Origin: Janthinobacterium rivuli
GTDB lineage: Bacteria > Pseudomonadota > Gammaproteobacteria > Burkholderiales > Burkholderiaceae_D
Length of the DNA: 64,000 nucleotides
NCBI RefSeq assembly: GCF_029690045.1
Contig: NZ_CP121464.1
Span: forward strand, 3,410,001 to 3,474,000
Direction of reading: 5' to 3'
A program made the translations under genes and the position numbers. Positions 26,636 to 35,800 of this stretch are shown here, one piece after another. The notes below the pieces were generated by a model, which searched no databases, was not told the DNA's origin, and saw only the letters and a program-made list of their open reading frames with translations. Within the stretch, counting starts at the first letter, position 1. Every line of letters begins with the position of its first letter.

Positions 26636-28234
26636 ATGGCGACACTGATACACGATCTGATCTTCGAAACGGCGCAGCGCACCCCCCACGCGCCGGCCCT
26701 GTCGTGGCAGGGTGCGGAGTTGAGCTATGCCGCGCTGGCGCAGTCCGTGCGCGAGGCGGCCGCTACCCTGCTGACCCTGGGCTTGCAGCGCGGCGCGCGC
26801 GTGGCCGTGTACCTGGAAAAACGCCCGGAAAACGTCAGCGCCATGTTTGGCGCGGCGGCCGCCGGCGGCGTGTTCGTGCCCGTCAATCCGCTGCTCAAGC
26901 CGGACCAGGTGGCGTATATCCTGGCCGACTGCAACGTGGACATCCTCGTCACCTCGCGCGAACGCCTGGCGCAGCTGGGCCCGGCGCTGGCCGCCTGCCC
27001 GGACTTGCGCACGGTGCTGCTGACGGGCGAAGGCGAGGCGCAATTGAGCCTGGGCAAGATACGGCTGCTGCCGTGGAACGCCGTGCCTGTCGCTGGCGCA
27101 CCCACGGCCCAGCCGCACGGGGCGATCGACATCGACATGGCCGCCATTTTATATACCTCGGGCAGCACGGGGCGGCCGAAAGGCGTGGTGCTGTCGCACC
27201 GCAACATGCTGGCGGGCGCGCTCAGCGTGTCGGGCTATTTGCGCAACACGCCGGAAGACCGCATTCTGTGCGTCCTGCCGCTCAGTTTTGATTATGGCTT
27301 GAGCCAGCTGACGACGGCGTTTGCCAGCGGCGCCTGCGCCGTGCTGATGAATTATCTGCTGCTGCGCGATATCGTCGAAGCCGTCGAGCAGGAAGCCATC
27401 ACGGGCCTGGCCGCCGTGCCGCCCCTGTGGGTACAGCTGTCGCAGCTGAGCTGGCCCCTGTCCACGCCCTTGCGCTACATCACCAATTCGGGCGGCGTGA
27501 TGCAGCGATCCACGCTCGACCGGCTGCGCCAGTCGCTGCCGCGCACGCAGGTCTACCTGATGTATGGCCTGACGGAGGCGTTCCGCTCGACGTATCTGGC
27601 GCCGGAACAGCTGGAGCGGCGCCCCGACTCCATCGGACAAGCGATTCCCAACGCGGAAGTGCTGGTGCTGCGTCCCGACGGCAGCGTGTGCGACGCCGAC
27701 GAGCCGGGCGAACTGGTGCACCGCGGCGCGCTGGTGGCGCTTGGCTACTGGAACGACGCGGCGCGCACGGCCGAGCGCTTCAAGCCGCTGCCGCCGCAGG
27801 CCAGCGGCCTGGTGCTGCCGGAGCTGGCCGTCTGGTCGGGCGACACCGTGCGCCGCGATGCGGACGGCTATCTGTATTTCGTGGGCCGCAGCGATGACAT
27901 GATCAAGACGTCGGGCTACCGGGTTAGCCCGGCCGAGATCGAGGAAGTCGCGTATGCGAGCGGGCTGGTGGGCGAGGCCGCCGCGCTGGGCTTGCCCCAC
28001 GCCGTGCTTGGCCAGGCCATCGCCTTGCTAGTCACGCCCGCCCCCGGCGTGGCATTGCAGCGCGACAGCGTGCTGGCCGCCTGCCGCGCGCGTCTGCCCA
28101 GCTATATGGTGCCGCTGTGGGTGGAGATCCGCGACGGCCTGCTGCCGCGCAATCCGAACGGCAAGATAGACCGTCCCTTGCTGGCCAGGGAACTGGCGCG
28201 CGCGTATGCGGTCCAAACAGGAGATGCGGCATGA
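26636..28234 (+). CDS. Exosortase A-associated AMP-dependent acyl-CoA/carrier-protein ligase
   Basis: A 532-residue ANL-superfamily adenylating enzyme (TIGR03098-like). Core motifs are Y-T-S-G-S-T-G-R-P-K-G (ATP loop, near residue 175), Y-G-L-T-E-A, S-G-D-T-V-R-R-D-A-D-G-Y and the C-terminal lysine region N-P-N-G-K-I-D-R. It activates a carboxylic acid as adenylate and loads it on CoA or a carrier protein. The substrate is unknown; its neighbours suggest an amino acid or short acyl group for polysaccharide decoration. Its stop overlaps the decarboxylase start (ATGA). Confidence 0.9.
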   Translation: MATLIHDLIFETAQRTPHAPALSWQGAELSYAALAQSVREAAATLLTLGLQRGARVAVYLEKRPENVSAMFGAAAAGGVFVPVNPLLKPDQVAYILADCNVDILVTSRERLAQLGPALAACPDLRTVLLTGEGEAQLSLGKIRLLPWNAVPVAGAPTAQPHGAIDIDMAAILYTSGSTGRPKGVVLSHRNMLAGALSVSGYLRNTPEDRILCVLPLSFDYGLSQLTTAFASGACAVLMNYLLLRDIVEAVEQEAITGLAAVPPLWVQLSQLSWPLSTPLRYITNSGGVMQRSTLDRLRQSLPRTQVYLMYGLTEAFRSTYLAPEQLERRPDSIGQAIPNAEVLVLRPDGSVCDADEPGELVHRGALVALGYWNDAARTAERFKPLPPQASGLVLPELAVWSGDTVRRDADGYLYFVGRSDDMIKTSGYRVSPAEIEEVAYASGLVGEAAALGLPHAVLGQAIALLVTPAPGVALQRDSVLAACRARLPSYMVPLWVEIRDGLLPRNPNGKIDRPLLARELARAYAVQTGDAA

Positions 28235-29490
28235 AGGATCTGATCCGCTCGAACAATACGGAATTGCCCTCGCACTCGGCCTTGGGCCAGCAGTTTGCCG
28301 TGGACGGTGACATGCTGCAGATTGGCGGCGTGCCTTTGCGCCAGCTGGCCCAGAGAGTGGGCAGCACGCCGTTCTACGCCTATGAACGTGCGCACATCAC
28401 GCGCCGCGTGGCCGAACTGCGCGCCGCCTTGCCGGCCGGCGTGCACCTGCATTACGCCATGAAGGCCAACCCCATGCCGGCCGTGGTGCAGTGGCTGGCG
28501 GGGCTGGTCGATGGCATCGACGTGGCCTCGGGCGGCGAACTGGCGACCGCGCTCGATACGCCGATGGCGCCGCAGCGTATCAGTTTTGCGGGGCCGGGCA
28601 AGCGCGATGGGGAGCTGGCGCGGGCCGTGGCCGCTGGCGTCTTGATCAACGTGGAGTCCGGCGCCCAGCTGGAAAAGGTGGCGCTGACCAGTGAACGGCT
28701 GGGCCTGGCGGCCAGGGTGGCCGTGCGCGTGAATCCTGATTTCGCCTTGCGCCGCACGGGCATGCGCATGGGGGGCGGCGCGCAGCCATTCGGCGTCGAT
28801 GCGGCCCTCGTGCCGGCGCTGCTGGGCCGCATCGGCCAGCTGGGCCTGGATTTTCACGGCTTTCATCTGTATGCGGGTTCGCAAAGCCTGTCGGCGGCAG
28901 CCCTGGCCGAAGCGCAGGCGCTGAGCGTGCAACTGGCCCTGCAACTGGCCGACAGCGCGCCATCGCCCTTGCGCACCCTGAATATCGGCGGCGGCTTCGG
29001 CGTGCCGTATTTTCCCGGCGATCAGGCGCTCGACCTGGCGCCCGTGGCGGACGGCTTGCAGCGGCAACTCGCCATCCTGGCCCAGGCGGCACCGGGCGTG
29101 CGCCTGAACCTGGAGCTGGGCCGCTATCTGGTGGCCGAGGCGGGTGTGTATGTGTGCAAGGTGATCGAGCGCAAGGTGTCGCATGGGCAGGTATTTCTCG
29201 TCACGGATGGCGGCTTGCACCACCATTTGGCGGCCTCGGGCAATTTTGGCCAGCTGATCCGCAAGAATTACCCGGTCGCCATCGGCAACCGGCTGCAGGG
29301 AGCGCCGCGCGAAGTGGCGTCCGTCGTAGGGCCGCTGTGCACGCCGCTGGACTTGCTGGCCGACCAGATGGAGATGGCGCGCGCCGAGGAGGGCGATCTG
29401 GTGGTCGTGTTTCAGTCGGGCGCGTATGGCTTGACGGCCAGCCCGACGGCCTTTCTCGGCCATCCGCTGCCGGCCGAGGTGCTCGTATGA
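28231..29490 (+). CDS. Exosortase A-associated PLP-dependent decarboxylase (fold type III)
   Basis: A 419-residue enzyme of the diaminopimelate/ornithine decarboxylase fold III group (TIGR03099-like). The PLP lysine is K78 in H-Y-A-M-K-A-N. The phosphate-binding loop is G-G-G-F-G, and the C-terminal active-site region is G-P-L-C-T-P-L-D, with Cys and Asp placed as in DAP decarboxylases. Relatives such as BtrK decarboxylate an amino acid bound to a carrier protein, which suits the adjacent ligase and carrier protein. A GGAG precedes the ATG. It overlaps both neighbours by 4 bases. Confidence 0.88.
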   Translation: MKDLIRSNNTELPSHSALGQQFAVDGDMLQIGGVPLRQLAQRVGSTPFYAYERAHITRRVAELRAALPAGVHLHYAMKANPMPAVVQWLAGLVDGIDVASGGELATALDTPMAPQRISFAGPGKRDGELARAVAAGVLINVESGAQLEKVALTSERLGLAARVAVRVNPDFALRRTGMRMGGGAQPFGVDAALVPALLGRIGQLGLDFHGFHLYAGSQSLSAAALAEAQALSVQLALQLADSAPSPLRTLNIGGGFGVPYFPGDQALDLAPVADGLQRQLAILAQAAPGVRLNLELGRYLVAEAGVYVCKVIERKVSHGQVFLVTDGGLHHHLAASGNFGQLIRKNYPVAIGNRLQGAPREVASVVGPLCTPLDLLADQMEMARAEEGDLVVVFQSGAYGLTASPTAFLGHPLPAEVLV

Positions 29491-31430
29491 GCGGCCTGTG
29501 CGGTTGGCTGGCGGCGCTTGGCGGCGTGGGTACCGTCGGCACGGCTTCCGATGGCGTAGCGTCGAGCGCGCTGGCAAGCATGGCCGCGCCCTTGTCGCGT
29601 TTCGATAGCGCACCGCTGGCCGCCAGCGTGAGCGAAGTGGGCGGCGTGGCCGTGGCCGCCATCGGCGGCAGCCGCCATGTATATCAGCAAGATGGCTTGC
29701 AAGTGGCCATTTGGGGCCGGCCCGAGCTTGACGGCTCGGCCGACGACGTGGCGTCCCGCCTCGCGTCCCTGTGGCTGAGCCGGGGCGTGGCCGCCTGCGC
29801 CAGCCTGTCCGGGCCTTTCTGTCTGGCCATCCTCGACGCCTTTTCCGGCTCGGCCCTGCTGGCCGTGGACCGCGCCGGCATCCATCCGCTCAGCTATGCG
29901 AGCAATGCGCAGGGCTTGTTCTTTGCCTCCTCGCATGACGCCTTGCTGGCCCATCCGTCCGTGCGGGGCGCGCTCGATCCGCAAGCGCTGTATCACTATT
30001 TATTCTTCCACATGGTGCCTGGCCCGGCCACGGCTTATCTTGGCCAGCAGCGCCTGCTGCCCGGCGAATACCTGCATGTGCGCGGCGGCAAGCAATGCAA
30101 GGGCAGCTACTGGCAACTGGCTTTCCACGAGCCGGCAGCAGGGCGCGCGCGGCCCAGCTTTGCCAGCAACAAGCAGGAATTCCTGCGCCTGCTGCGCCAG
30201 GCCGTGGAAAGCAGCCTGGGCGCGGATGGGGCGGACACGGGCGCATTTCTCAGCGGCGGCACGGACAGTTCCACCCTGGCCGCCATCATCGGCCAGGTGA
30301 CTGGCCGGCCCGCGCGCACGTATTCCATCGGTTTTGATGCTCCCGGCTATGACGAAATGGCGTATGCGCGCCTGGCCGCCAGCCACGCGGGCAGCATCCA
30401 CCACGAACGCTACGTGACGCCGTCCGACGTGCTGGCCGCCATCCCCGCCATGGCGGCCATCTTCGACCAGCCTTTCGGCAATGCCTCGGCCATTCCCGCT
30501 TACTATTGCGCGCAGATGGCGCGCGAGGATGGCGTGACGCGGCTCTTGGGTGGCGATGGCGGCGACGAATTGTTTGGCGGCAATGAGCGCTATGCGCACC
30601 AGGCTTTGCTGTCGCAGTACGAGCGCTTGCCCGTCATGTTGCGCCAGGCCATCATCGAGCCGCTGCTGTTCCGCCAGCAAAGGGGCAAACCGTGGCGGCT
30701 GGCCGACAAGGCGCGCCGCTACATCGAGCAAGCGAGCCTGCCGCTGCCGGCCCGGCTCGACAGCTACAACCTGCTGCTGCGCCACGGCCACCGCACGGTG
30801 CTGGAAGCGGGCTTCATCGACACCATCGACCTGGGCATGGCGCCCGGCTGCGTGAATGGCGCGTATTGGGAGCGCCAAGGCCAGGGCTTGAGCCAGATCA
30901 ATGAACTGCTGGCCCTGGACATGCGTTTTACCCTGGCCGACAACGACCTGTTCAAGGTGCGCAAGGCGTGCGAGCTGGCCGGCGTGGAAGCGGCGTTTCC
31001 CTTCCTGCACGATGCGATGGTGGCGTTTGCCGCCCGCCTGGCGCCGCGCGACAAGCTCGACGGCATGCGCCTGCGGCCTTTCTTCAAGCGGGCGCTGGCC
31101 GAGATCTTGCCGCCGGCCATCGTGCGCAAGAAAAAGCACGGCTTCGGCCTGCCTTTTGGCCAGTGGCTGCACAGCCATCCTCCGCTGCGCGAATTCGCGT
31201 TTGACAACCTGACCCAGCTGCGCGGGCGCGGCATCGTGCGGCCCGCCTTCATCGACGATCTGCAAGGGCGCTTGCTGGCGGAACACCCGGCTTATCACGG
31301 CACCATGGTGTGGCTGCTGCTGATGCTGGAACAATGGCTCAGCCAGCATCCGGGCGCGCTGGGTGCGCTTGCCGGCGGTTTTGCCGCATGCGCCACAGAA
31401 ACGCCAGCCGTCCTCGATCCCACGGCGTAA
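29487..31430 (+). CDS. Asparagine-synthase-like protein with a degenerate glutaminase domain
   Basis: A 647-residue protein with an N-terminal Ntn-like half and a C-terminal ATP-PPi synthetase half. The synthetase half is intact: S-G-G-T-D-S at 256-261 and the later G-G-D-G-G-D-E-L-F-G. The N-terminus reads M-S-G-L-C-G-W, so no cysteine follows the initiator Met, and the R-H-R-G-P-D and N-G-E-I-Y-N glutamine-site motifs are missing. It probably activates a carboxylate and joins it to an amine or ammonia without using glutamine. It is the last gene of the ligase-decarboxylase operon and its end overlaps the convergent deacetylase gene by 92 bases. Confidence 0.82.
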   Translation: MSGLCGWLAALGGVGTVGTASDGVASSALASMAAPLSRFDSAPLAASVSEVGGVAVAAIGGSRHVYQQDGLQVAIWGRPELDGSADDVASRLASLWLSRGVAACASLSGPFCLAILDAFSGSALLAVDRAGIHPLSYASNAQGLFFASSHDALLAHPSVRGALDPQALYHYLFFHMVPGPATAYLGQQRLLPGEYLHVRGGKQCKGSYWQLAFHEPAAGRARPSFASNKQEFLRLLRQAVESSLGADGADTGAFLSGGTDSSTLAAIIGQVTGRPARTYSIGFDAPGYDEMAYARLAASHAGSIHHERYVTPSDVLAAIPAMAAIFDQPFGNASAIPAYYCAQMAREDGVTRLLGGDGGDELFGGNERYAHQALLSQYERLPVMLRQAIIEPLLFRQQRGKPWRLADKARRYIEQASLPLPARLDSYNLLLRHGHRTVLEAGFIDTIDLGMAPGCVNGAYWERQGQGLSQINELLALDMRFTLADNDLFKVRKACELAGVEAAFPFLHDAMVAFAARLAPRDKLDGMRLRPFFKRALAEILPPAIVRKKKHGFGLPFGQWLHSHPPLREFAFDNLTQLRGRGIVRPAFIDDLQGRLLAEHPAYHGTMVWLLLMLEQWLSQHPGALGALAGGFAACATETPAVLDPTA

Positions 31431-32274
31431 AGCGGGGCAGCTGCAGCAAATCGAGCTCCGCGCCGGGACGCGCCACGCCCCAGTCCGTCGCCACGGCCGC
31501 CTTGAAACCGAGGCTCTTGACCATCGCCACGTGCGGCGCGCCATAATCGCGCCCGGCCTTGCCGTTCGGATAAGCAAACAGGGTCGCGGGCGCCTGGATC
31601 AACGCTTCCAGCTGGCGCTTGCCGTCGGCAATGTTTTGCCGCGCGGCGTGGTCCGGCAAGGTGGATAAAATTGGATGGCTGTCCGTGTGCGCGCCCAGCT
31701 CCATGCCGGCCGCCTGCAACTGGCGCAGCTGCGCCGTGCTCAGCATGGCTGGCGGGCCTGCCGCCACGCTTGCCTGGCGGCGGATGTACATGGCCAGCTG
31801 CTGGCGTCGCGCGAACGGCAGGTATTTGAGCTGGCCCAGCAGGGTGGCGATGGCCGCTTGCCGCTGCGCCAGGCTGGCGACGGGGAACGCTCCCAACTCA
31901 TGCTCGCGCAAGTCCAGCATAGGTCCTGCCGCCTGGCGCACGGCCTCGATCACCGTGTCGTTCCACATCTGTCCCCCGTCCAGGTAGCCCGTGGCGATGA
32001 AAAACGTGGCGTGCAAGCCATGGCGCCGCAGCAGCGGCAGGGCGATTTGCGCATTGTCCGCATAGCCGTCGTCAAACGTGATGCAGGCGGCGCGCTGCGG
32101 CAGGCTGCCATCTTGCAGGCGCTGCACGGCCTCTCCGAGCGGCAGCGGCGTATAGAAACGTTTGATAAGGCGCAACTGGCGCTCGAACAGCACGGCATCG
32201 ACTTCGCCGGGAAACAGCGGGTCGGGCCGCGCCAGCACGCGGTGGTAAATCAGGATGGACAAGGTGGCCGTCAT
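31339..32274 (-). CDS. Polysaccharide deacetylase (NodB homology, CE4)
   Basis: A 311-residue carbohydrate esterase family 4 protein. Motif 1 is T-F-D-D-G-Y with the catalytic and metal-binding aspartates, motif 2 is H-T-D-S-H with metal histidines, and a later F-A-Y-P-N-G matches the family. No signal peptide is evident, so it may act in the cytoplasm on precursors or be exported otherwise. It would remove acetyl groups from N-acetyl sugars of the polysaccharide. It overlaps the upstream polymerase-type gene by 4 bases. Confidence 0.88.
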   Translation of the reverse strand: MTATLSILIYHRVLARPDPLFPGEVDAVLFERQLRLIKRFYTPLPLGEAVQRLQDGSLPQRAACITFDDGYADNAQIALPLLRRHGLHATFFIATGYLDGGQMWNDTVIEAVRQAAGPMLDLREHELGAFPVASLAQRQAAIATLLGQLKYLPFARRQQLAMYIRRQASVAAGPPAMLSTAQLRQLQAAGMELGAHTDSHPILSTLPDHAARQNIADGKRQLEALIQAPATLFAYPNGKAGRDYGAPHVAMVKSLGFKAAVATDWGVARPGAELDLLQLPRFTPWDRGRLAFLWRMRQNRRQAHPARPDAG

Positions 32275-33563
32275 GGCTGCTCCGCGATGGCTGTTCCGGG
32301 TTTGGCCCGGCGGATCGTGGGCGTGGGGGCCGTGGCTTGCTGCTCGACGACGATGCGCGTGGCGATCAGCGCGGCCATCAGGTAATACGGCATGTCGAAG
32401 TACAGCAGGCTGAGGAAGGCGCCGCCCACGGCAAAGCCGATCAGGCTGGCCTGGCTCATGGTGGCCAGGCCCAGCGCCCAGCGCAATTCAGGCTTGCCCC
32501 GCGTGCGGCGGATGATGGCGGCGGCAGTGCGCCAGGTGGCGATGCCCAGCGCCAGGTAAATCAGCAAGCCGACAAAGCCGTGTTCGCCCAGCGCCTGGAA
32601 ATAAATGCTGTGGGCCGCGTGCACATCCATGGGATTGGGCGCGTAGCGGGCAAAGATGGAGGCGTCGGACACGTCGAAGCCGCCGCCGGGAAAACGGTCG
32701 CGCGCCAGGTTCCAGGCCATGCGCCAGGCATTCAGGCGGCCCATGGCGGAAACATCGTCCCGGTAGGTATTGATGGTGTCCATGCGTTCGGCCCAGCGTT
32801 CGGGCATGAAGGCCAGCAGCAGCGGCGCGACCGCGCCGAGCAGCGCGCCCAGCACCAGCTTGCGGTCGCTTTTCAGCCACATGAACAGGCCCATGGCGGC
32901 AATGGCCAGCAGCCCGCCGCGCGAATATGAGCCCAGCGCAGCCAGGGCCGACAGCAACATGGCCGCGGACAAGCCATGGCGTACCCAGCGCTTGTCCGTG
33001 TTTTGCTGCAAATAATACATGAGGGGGATGGTGATGATCAGGGCCAGGGCCAGGGAATTGTTATCGCCAATAAAGGTTTCTTCCGGCCCCCAGACCCGCT
33101 CCGTGCCGCCGCTGCGGATAGTAAAAATGCCGCCTTTCACGCCGTAATAGCCGATCGACCCGACCAGCACCCAGACGAGGCGCACAATGTCGCGCCGCGT
33201 GCGTATCACCATCATGATGACAAAGCTCATCAGCATGATCTTCATGACCTTGTTCCACTGCACCCACGACGCCGCCGGCAGCAGGGCGAACGGGGCCGTG
33301 ACATTCATCCACACGACAAACAACAGCAGCAGCACGCTGACGGGCGTGAGCGGCAAGCTTTTCGGCTCGCGCGTCATGAGCAGGCTGAGCAGGGTGGCGA
33401 CGGCGATGATGAAGGCGAACGGCATGTGGGTGGCAAAGCCCCAGCCCTGCGTGTGCGGATTCATCACGCTGACCCAGACCCACATCAGGCCGCCGATGGC
33501 CGGCGACTTCAGGATGAAGGGCAGCGAACCGAGGATGATGATGGTAATCAGTATGTCGCGCAT
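32271..33563 (-). CDS. Exosortase A-associated O-antigen ligase/Wzy-type membrane protein
   Basis: A 430-residue polytopic protein with about 10-12 hydrophobic segments and a large periplasmic loop containing H-A-A-H-S-I-Y-F-Q-A-L-G-E-H-G, the O-antigen ligase-type signature (TIGR03097-like). Such proteins polymerise or transfer lipid-linked glycans on the periplasmic side. The start at 33563 places membrane segment 1 directly at the N-terminus and has an AGGAG upstream; the in-frame codon at 33617 is considered less likely. It is first in a two-gene minus operon with the deacetylase. Confidence 0.85.
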   Translation of the reverse strand: MRDILITIIILGSLPFILKSPAIGGLMWVWVSVMNPHTQGWGFATHMPFAFIIAVATLLSLLMTREPKSLPLTPVSVLLLLFVVWMNVTAPFALLPAASWVQWNKVMKIMLMSFVIMMVIRTRRDIVRLVWVLVGSIGYYGVKGGIFTIRSGGTERVWGPEETFIGDNNSLALALIITIPLMYYLQQNTDKRWVRHGLSAAMLLSALAALGSYSRGGLLAIAAMGLFMWLKSDRKLVLGALLGAVAPLLLAFMPERWAERMDTINTYRDDVSAMGRLNAWRMAWNLARDRFPGGGFDVSDASIFARYAPNPMDVHAAHSIYFQALGEHGFVGLLIYLALGIATWRTAAAIIRRTRGKPELRWALGLATMSQASLIGFAVGGAFLSLLYFDMPYYLMAALIATRIVVEQQATAPTPTIRRAKPGTAIAEQP

Positions 33564-33694
33564 GAAGGGGGACGCTCCTGGTTGTGTCCGGGCTGGCAAG
33601 GTATTGATGCCTGTCAACGGGCTGGCGGGCAGGCTCAGTACACTGGATCAATACTGCTTGATGCATAGTTTTGTCATGGTAAGACCAAGGAGGC

Positions 33695-35785
33695 ATGTCC
33701 TTGTTGACCGTTCTCATGGCGACCTACAATGGCGCCGGCACCTTGCCCCAGGTATTGCGCGCCTACATGGGGCTGCGTTCGCCCGTGGGCGGCTGGCGCC
33801 TGATCATCGCCGACAATGGCAGCACGGATGCCACGGCCCAGGTGATCGCCGCCTTCCGCGGCCGTTTGCCCTTGCGTTCCGTCTATGTGGCGCGACGGGG
33901 CCGCAGTCCCGCCTTGAACGGGGCCGTCGAACACGCCTTGCGCCTGGGCGGCGATGGCGCCGAGCTGTTCGTGTTTGGCGACGACGACGCCATGCCCGCA
34001 CCGGACTGGCTGTGCCGCTTGCAGGACAGCGCACGTGATCACCCCGGCTACGCCCTGTTCGGCGGCGCCATCGTGCCCGCCTGGCGCCAGCGACCGGAAG
34101 ACTGGCTGCTGCGCCTGACGCCCGTTGGCTTGACGTGGGGCATCACCAGCCCAGACCTGCGCGACGCGCCAATCTATCCGGGTCTGGTCTGGGGCGCCAA
34201 CATGGCGATACGCCGCCGCATCTTCGAGGCGGGCGCCCGCTATGACGAAAGCATCGGCCCGCAGGGGGCCAATTACGCCATGGGCAGCGAAACCCGGCTT
34301 AACCTGGAAATGCATGCGGCCGGCAATCCATCCTGGTTCTGTCCGCAGGCGAAAGTGGCGCACATCATCCGCGCGCCGCAAGTGCAGCGCGCCTGGATAC
34401 TGCGCCGCGCCATGCTGTTTGGCCGGGGCCAATGCCGGCTGGCCACCTTTGCACCGAGCGTGGAGTTGCTGGGCGTGCCACGCTGGATGCTGGGCAGATA
34501 CGTGCGCGATACCCTCGGCGCCGTGCGGGCCTGGCTGCGGCGCGACCACGCCGACCTGTTCCTGCGCCAGTGGGAACGGGCGTGGCTGCGCGGTTTCTTC
34601 CATGAAACGTGGCGGGGCCGGCGCAAACGCTTGCCGCGCATCGTCATCAGCAGTTATTCAGGCGAGCTGGGCGGCATGGAGCTGCGTATGGCGCAAGAGG
34701 CGAAAATGCTGGGCGCGAGCGGCTATGACAGCGTGCTTGCCCTGCGGCGCTTTCCCGGTTTTACGCAGTGGGTACAGGGCCTGCGGGCGCAGCGCTTGCA
34801 GGTGCAAGTGTATGAACCGCCATTGTTTCTCGAGCACTGGGCCTGGCGCCGCTGGAATTGGTTGCGCGCCAGGGTCATGGGCGCCTGGCGGTTGCGGCGG
34901 CTGCGGCCCGATCTGGTTCACGTGGCCTTTTGCTGGACCAGTTATGGCGCTTCCATCCTGTGGCTGGCCCGGCAATGCCGGCTGCCGGCCGTGATCAGCG
35001 TGCACAATGCGTTTCCCCTGGAAGCCTTCAGCGACTGGCAGCGGCCCCGGCTGCAGGAAGCGTTTCGCAGCGTCAAGGGAGTGTATGCCGTGTCGCCATC
35101 GGCCATGCGGCATTTTCTTGACCTGTATCGCGGCATGCTGAACCCGGAAACGCGGCTAGCCGTGATCCCGAACGGCGTCGATACGGACACGTTTATCGTC
35201 TCGCCCGAACGGAGAGTATTGGCGCGGCGACAACTCGGGCTGCCGCCGGACGCGCTGGTGCTCGGTTGCGTGGCCCGGCTGTCGGCGCAAAAGCGCCCGC
35301 AAGCGCTGCTCGCCCTGTTCGCCAGGCTGGCTGCGCAGTTTCCAAACTTATATCTGGTGCTCGTGGGCACGGGGCCGCTGGAAGCCATGCTGCGGCTGCA
35401 GGCACAGCAATCGGGCTTGCAGGAGCGCATCGTGTTTGCCGGTTTCCAGCAGCGCGTCGAGTTGCTGATGCCGGCCTTCGATCTGCATGTGTTGCTGAGT
35501 AAAAATGAAGGTTTCGGCATCGCCACCATCGAAGCCATGGCTTGCGGCGTACCGGCCGTGGGGACGGACGTGCCGGGCACCCATGATATCCTGCACGACA
35601 GCGAAGGCGGCTTGCTGCTGCCGCTGGGAGATGAGCAGGCCGCCTGCGCGGCCGTGGCGCAACTCTTGATGGATGCGCCCCGGCGCGCCCGCATGGGACG
35701 GCTGGCCCGCGAAGAGACCGTGCAGCGCTATTCTATGCCGCGCCTGGAACGCCAGCTGCGCGCATTTTACGCCGGCCTCGTGTAG
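33695..35785 (+). CDS. Fused GT2-GT4 bifunctional glycosyltransferase
   Basis: A 696-residue protein joining two glycosyltransferases. Residues 1-300 are a GT-A family 2 enzyme: T-V-L-M-A-T-Y-N-G, A-D-N-G-S-T-D and the D-D-D metal motif near residue 92. From about residue 314 a GT-B family 4 enzyme starts (S-S-Y-S-G-E-L-G-G-M-E-L), with the C-terminal N-E-G-F-G-I-A-T-I-E-A-M-A donor motif of the EX7E type. Both halves keep their key motifs, so two successive sugar additions are likely. AAGGAGG ends one base before this ATG, which is too close; TTG codons at 33701 or 33704, or the ATG at 33716, may be the true start. Confidence 0.85.
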   Translation: MSLLTVLMATYNGAGTLPQVLRAYMGLRSPVGGWRLIIADNGSTDATAQVIAAFRGRLPLRSVYVARRGRSPALNGAVEHALRLGGDGAELFVFGDDDAMPAPDWLCRLQDSARDHPGYALFGGAIVPAWRQRPEDWLLRLTPVGLTWGITSPDLRDAPIYPGLVWGANMAIRRRIFEAGARYDESIGPQGANYAMGSETRLNLEMHAAGNPSWFCPQAKVAHIIRAPQVQRAWILRRAMLFGRGQCRLATFAPSVELLGVPRWMLGRYVRDTLGAVRAWLRRDHADLFLRQWERAWLRGFFHETWRGRRKRLPRIVISSYSGELGGMELRMAQEAKMLGASGYDSVLALRRFPGFTQWVQGLRAQRLQVQVYEPPLFLEHWAWRRWNWLRARVMGAWRLRRLRPDLVHVAFCWTSYGASILWLARQCRLPAVISVHNAFPLEAFSDWQRPRLQEAFRSVKGVYAVSPSAMRHFLDLYRGMLNPETRLAVIPNGVDTDTFIVSPERRVLARRQLGLPPDALVLGCVARLSAQKRPQALLALFARLAAQFPNLYLVLVGTGPLEAMLRLQAQQSGLQERIVFAGFQQRVELLMPAFDLHVLLSKNEGFGIATIEAMACGVPAVGTDVPGTHDILHDSEGGLLLPLGDEQAACAAVAQLLMDAPRRARMGRLAREETVQRYSMPRLERQLRAFYAGLV

Positions 35786-35800
35786 GCGCGGGCGGCCCGC

